This document shows positions 5,302 to 6,266 of a stretch of 6,266 bases of DNA, piece after piece. The position numbers were made by a program, and so were the translations under genes. Under the pieces are notes generated by a model. That model was not told the origin of the DNA, did not search any database, and saw only the letters and a program-made list of their open reading frames with translations. Position 1 is the first letter of the stretch, and every line of letters starts with the position of its first letter. The DNA comes from JACDBE01 sp051002015 (GTDB lineage Bacteria; Actinomycetota; Acidimicrobiia; Spongiisociales; UBA5794), in assembly GCA_051002015.1 (NCBI GenBank), contig JBPCMS010000099.1, forward strand, positions 1 to 6,266. Reading direction: 5' to 3'.

Positions 5302-5673
5302 TTGGGGTTCGTGACGCGGTGGGGCCACCGTGCGACCCTCAGCGAGTTCGTAGCCGCGAGTTCGAGAGAAGTCGCACCGAGGTGGGAGGTGGTGGACGGC
5401 CAGCCCGACTGGGTGCGGCTGCGCCCCCCCAACGGCGGCACCGGGCTGTCGTTCCAGACCGAGCCCGACCACGTCCCCCCGGTGTGGCCGCCGGCACCCG
5501 GCGAGCAGCAGATGATGATGCATCTCGACATCGGTGCCGATGACCTCGATCGGGCAGGGGCCTGGGCCATCGAGGCGGGAGCAACGCCGGCCGAGCACCC
5601 GCCGCCGGACGACGTCCGGGTGATGCTCGACCCGGCCGGGCTCCCGTTCTGCCTGTTCCTGGCCGTGTCTTGG
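5302..5673 (+). pseudogene. VOC (glyoxalase/dioxygenase-fold) family protein with disturbed ends
   Basis: The middle and C-terminal part is a clear VOC module. PDWVRLRPPNGGTGLSFQTE, DHVPPVWPPAPGEQQMMMHL, DIGADDLDRAGAWAIEAGAT and VMLDPAGLPFCLFL follow the beta-alpha-beta-beta-beta pattern of single-module actinobacterial VOC proteins, usually about 115-130 residues. The substrate is unknown and no metal-site pair is secure. Both ends look abnormal. The N-terminus from TTG 5302 (MGFVTRWGHRATLSEFVAAS) lacks the expected first strand with its Asp-x-Asp, though LSEFVAA resembles the usual LxxFYAAL helix. After CLFL, where the family normally stops, the frame stays open to 6231 across the whole antisense of the next gene. 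The end given here is the domain end, not a stop codon. A phase change or a lost stop is likely, and GTG 5311 is another possible start. No Shine-Dalgarno is evident. Confidence 0.65.
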
Positions 5674-5682
5674 GCCGCGGTC

Positions 5683-6075
5683 TCAGCCGGGCTGACCGAA
5701 GAAGTCGGTGATGGCCGCGGTGTCGTCGGAGAAGGCCCAGCGGTGGGTCACCCGACCGTCGGCATCGATGTGGTAGATCTCTGCCACCCGGTAGTCGAGC
5801 GACTCGTCGCCCCTGGTGGCGGTCACGTCGAGCAGGGCGATCGTGTGCTCATCGTTGGCCACCACGTCGTGCAAGTCCGCCTTGAACGCGTAACCCTCCC
5901 AGGCCTGCATCCGCTCCAGCAGCGCCTGCTTGCCGCGGATGGGCTCGGACAGCCCGATCTCCCACCACTCGACATCGTCGGCCACGCCCTCGGCCAGTGC
6001 CGCCATGTCAAGGTCTCCGTTGCGCATCGTCGCACTCATCTCGCGGTATCTGGCGGCGTTGGGATGATCGGGCAT
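5683..6075 (-). CDS. SnoaL-like / NTF2-like fold protein
   Basis: The product is 130 residues, the usual size for a single SnoaL-type cone-fold domain. The order is typical. An N-terminal helix (YREMSATMRNGDLDMAAL) is followed by the first strand with paired Trp (DDVEWWEIG), a short helix (GKQALLERMQAW), then long strands: ADLHDVVANDEHTIALLDVT, YRVAEIYHIDADGRVTHRWA. It ends in FSDDTAAITDFFG. Such domains act as small-molecule binders or isomerase/hydrolase-like enzymes; the substrate here cannot be told. The frame is open upstream to 6168, but the ATG at 6075 has a strong AGGAGG 8 bases before it and starts where family homology begins. It converges on the VOC fragment with almost no space between them. 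A TAGGGT on the minus strand (6130-6125) is a weak -10 candidate without a convincing -35. Confidence 0.88.
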   Translation of the reverse strand: MPDHPNAARYREMSATMRNGDLDMAALAEGVADDVEWWEIGLSEPIRGKQALLERMQAWEGYAFKADLHDVVANDEHTIALLDVTATRGDESLDYRVAEIYHIDADGRVTHRWAFSDDTAAITDFFGQPG

Positions 6076-6083
6076 TTCCGGTG

Positions 6084-6089
6084 CCTCCT
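6084..6089 (-). promoter_or_regulatory. Shine-Dalgarno of the SnoaL-like gene
   Basis: AGGAGG on the minus strand ends 8 bases before the ATG at 6075. It rejects the 31-codon N-terminal extension that the open frame would otherwise allow. Confidence 0.8.
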
Positions 6090-6184
6090 TGGTACACGGG
6101 CGGCCGCGGGGGCCGATGCCGCCAACCCTACGCAAGATGACGGCGCGCCGCGTCGGCGGGTGCGGCAACCACGGTGCCCAGACC

Positions 6185-6266
6185 TCAGCCCGAGACCACC
6201 GCCCACGTGCCGGTGTCGATCGACTCGGTGATGGCGTCGAGGACGCGGGCGGCGCGGACGGCGTCG
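6185..6266 (-). CDS. C-terminal end of a probable Gfo/Idh/MocA-type oxidoreductase (partial)
   Basis: The last 26 codons of a minus-strand gene enter from the right edge and stop at TGA 6187-6185. DAVRAARVLDAITESIDTGT followed by WAVVSG matches the final helix of NAD(P)-dependent sugar or inositol dehydrogenase-like proteins. These commonly end in a [DE]G(L/V)RA...V..AI..S...G pattern. Only the tail is visible, so the family assignment is tentative. The gap to the SnoaL start is about 109 bases, so the two could be co-transcribed or separate. Confidence 0.5.
   Translation of the reverse strand, partial: DAVRAARVLDAITESIDTGTWAVVSG

Noticed and set aside
3174..5570. 798-residue open frame on the minus strand
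   Set aside because: It is antisense to the sigma/sensor genes. Its composition (His, Arg, Gly and Asp-rich with no fold pattern) is typical of a GC-rich shadow frame.
1..6266. CRISPR array, insertion sequence or terminal inverted repeats of a transposon
   Set aside because: No regularly spaced direct repeats, no transposase-like product and no flanking repeat pair were found by eye in either strand.

Overview
The window is GC-rich throughout, with GTG and TTG starts and long spurious open frames on the strand opposite real genes. The recognisable proteins (an ECF sigma factor with a membrane partner, an M15 peptidase, VOC and SnoaL-like proteins, a Gfo/Idh/MocA-type C-terminus, and an integrase with the typical actinobacterial HDLRHTAAS / LGHASAAMTLDLYGHL motifs) fit a high-GC actinobacterium. 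An Acidimicrobiia-like organism is an inference, not something the sequence proves.

Layout. A tRNA-Asn (GTT) lies at 32-104 on the plus strand. Abutting its 3' end on the minus strand is a decayed tyrosine integrase (about 107-700) with two in-frame stops and one frameshift, the remnant of an element that inserted at this tRNA. Next come an unrecognised minus-strand gene (694-1248), a strong hairpin terminator (1403-1436), and an M15-type metallopeptidase with a coiled coil and a basic tail (1460-2260). Directly upstream of the peptidase is a cyclic-nucleotide-binding (CNB) domain gene (2270-2615) broken by what look like two single-base deletions. Its final TAG is in the same frame as the peptidase, four codons upstream of the peptidase GTG.

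The best-preserved unit is a plus-strand pair with a 4-base start/stop overlap. It consists of an ECF sigma factor (2737-3303) and a 615-residue single-pass membrane protein (3300-5147). The membrane protein has a short cytoplasmic segment, one transmembrane helix, a predicted seven-bladed beta-propeller with seven regularly spaced Trp motifs, and a C-terminal alpha/beta-hydrolase-like domain whose nucleophile Ser and catalytic His positions hold Gly and Gln. By position it should control the sigma factor. The propeller plus inactive hydrolase would then be an extracytoplasmic sensor. This is the most interesting object in the window.

The right end carries a VOC (glyoxalase-fold) fragment (5302 to about 5673) that has no natural stop. 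Converging on it is a well-formed SnoaL/NTF2-like gene (5683-6075, minus), and upstream of that is the last 26 codons of a probable Gfo/Idh/MocA oxidoreductase (6185-6266, minus). At least two genes are clearly broken and a third has abnormal ends. This could be genuine decay around an integration site or, for the single-base indels, assembly error. The window alone cannot decide between these.
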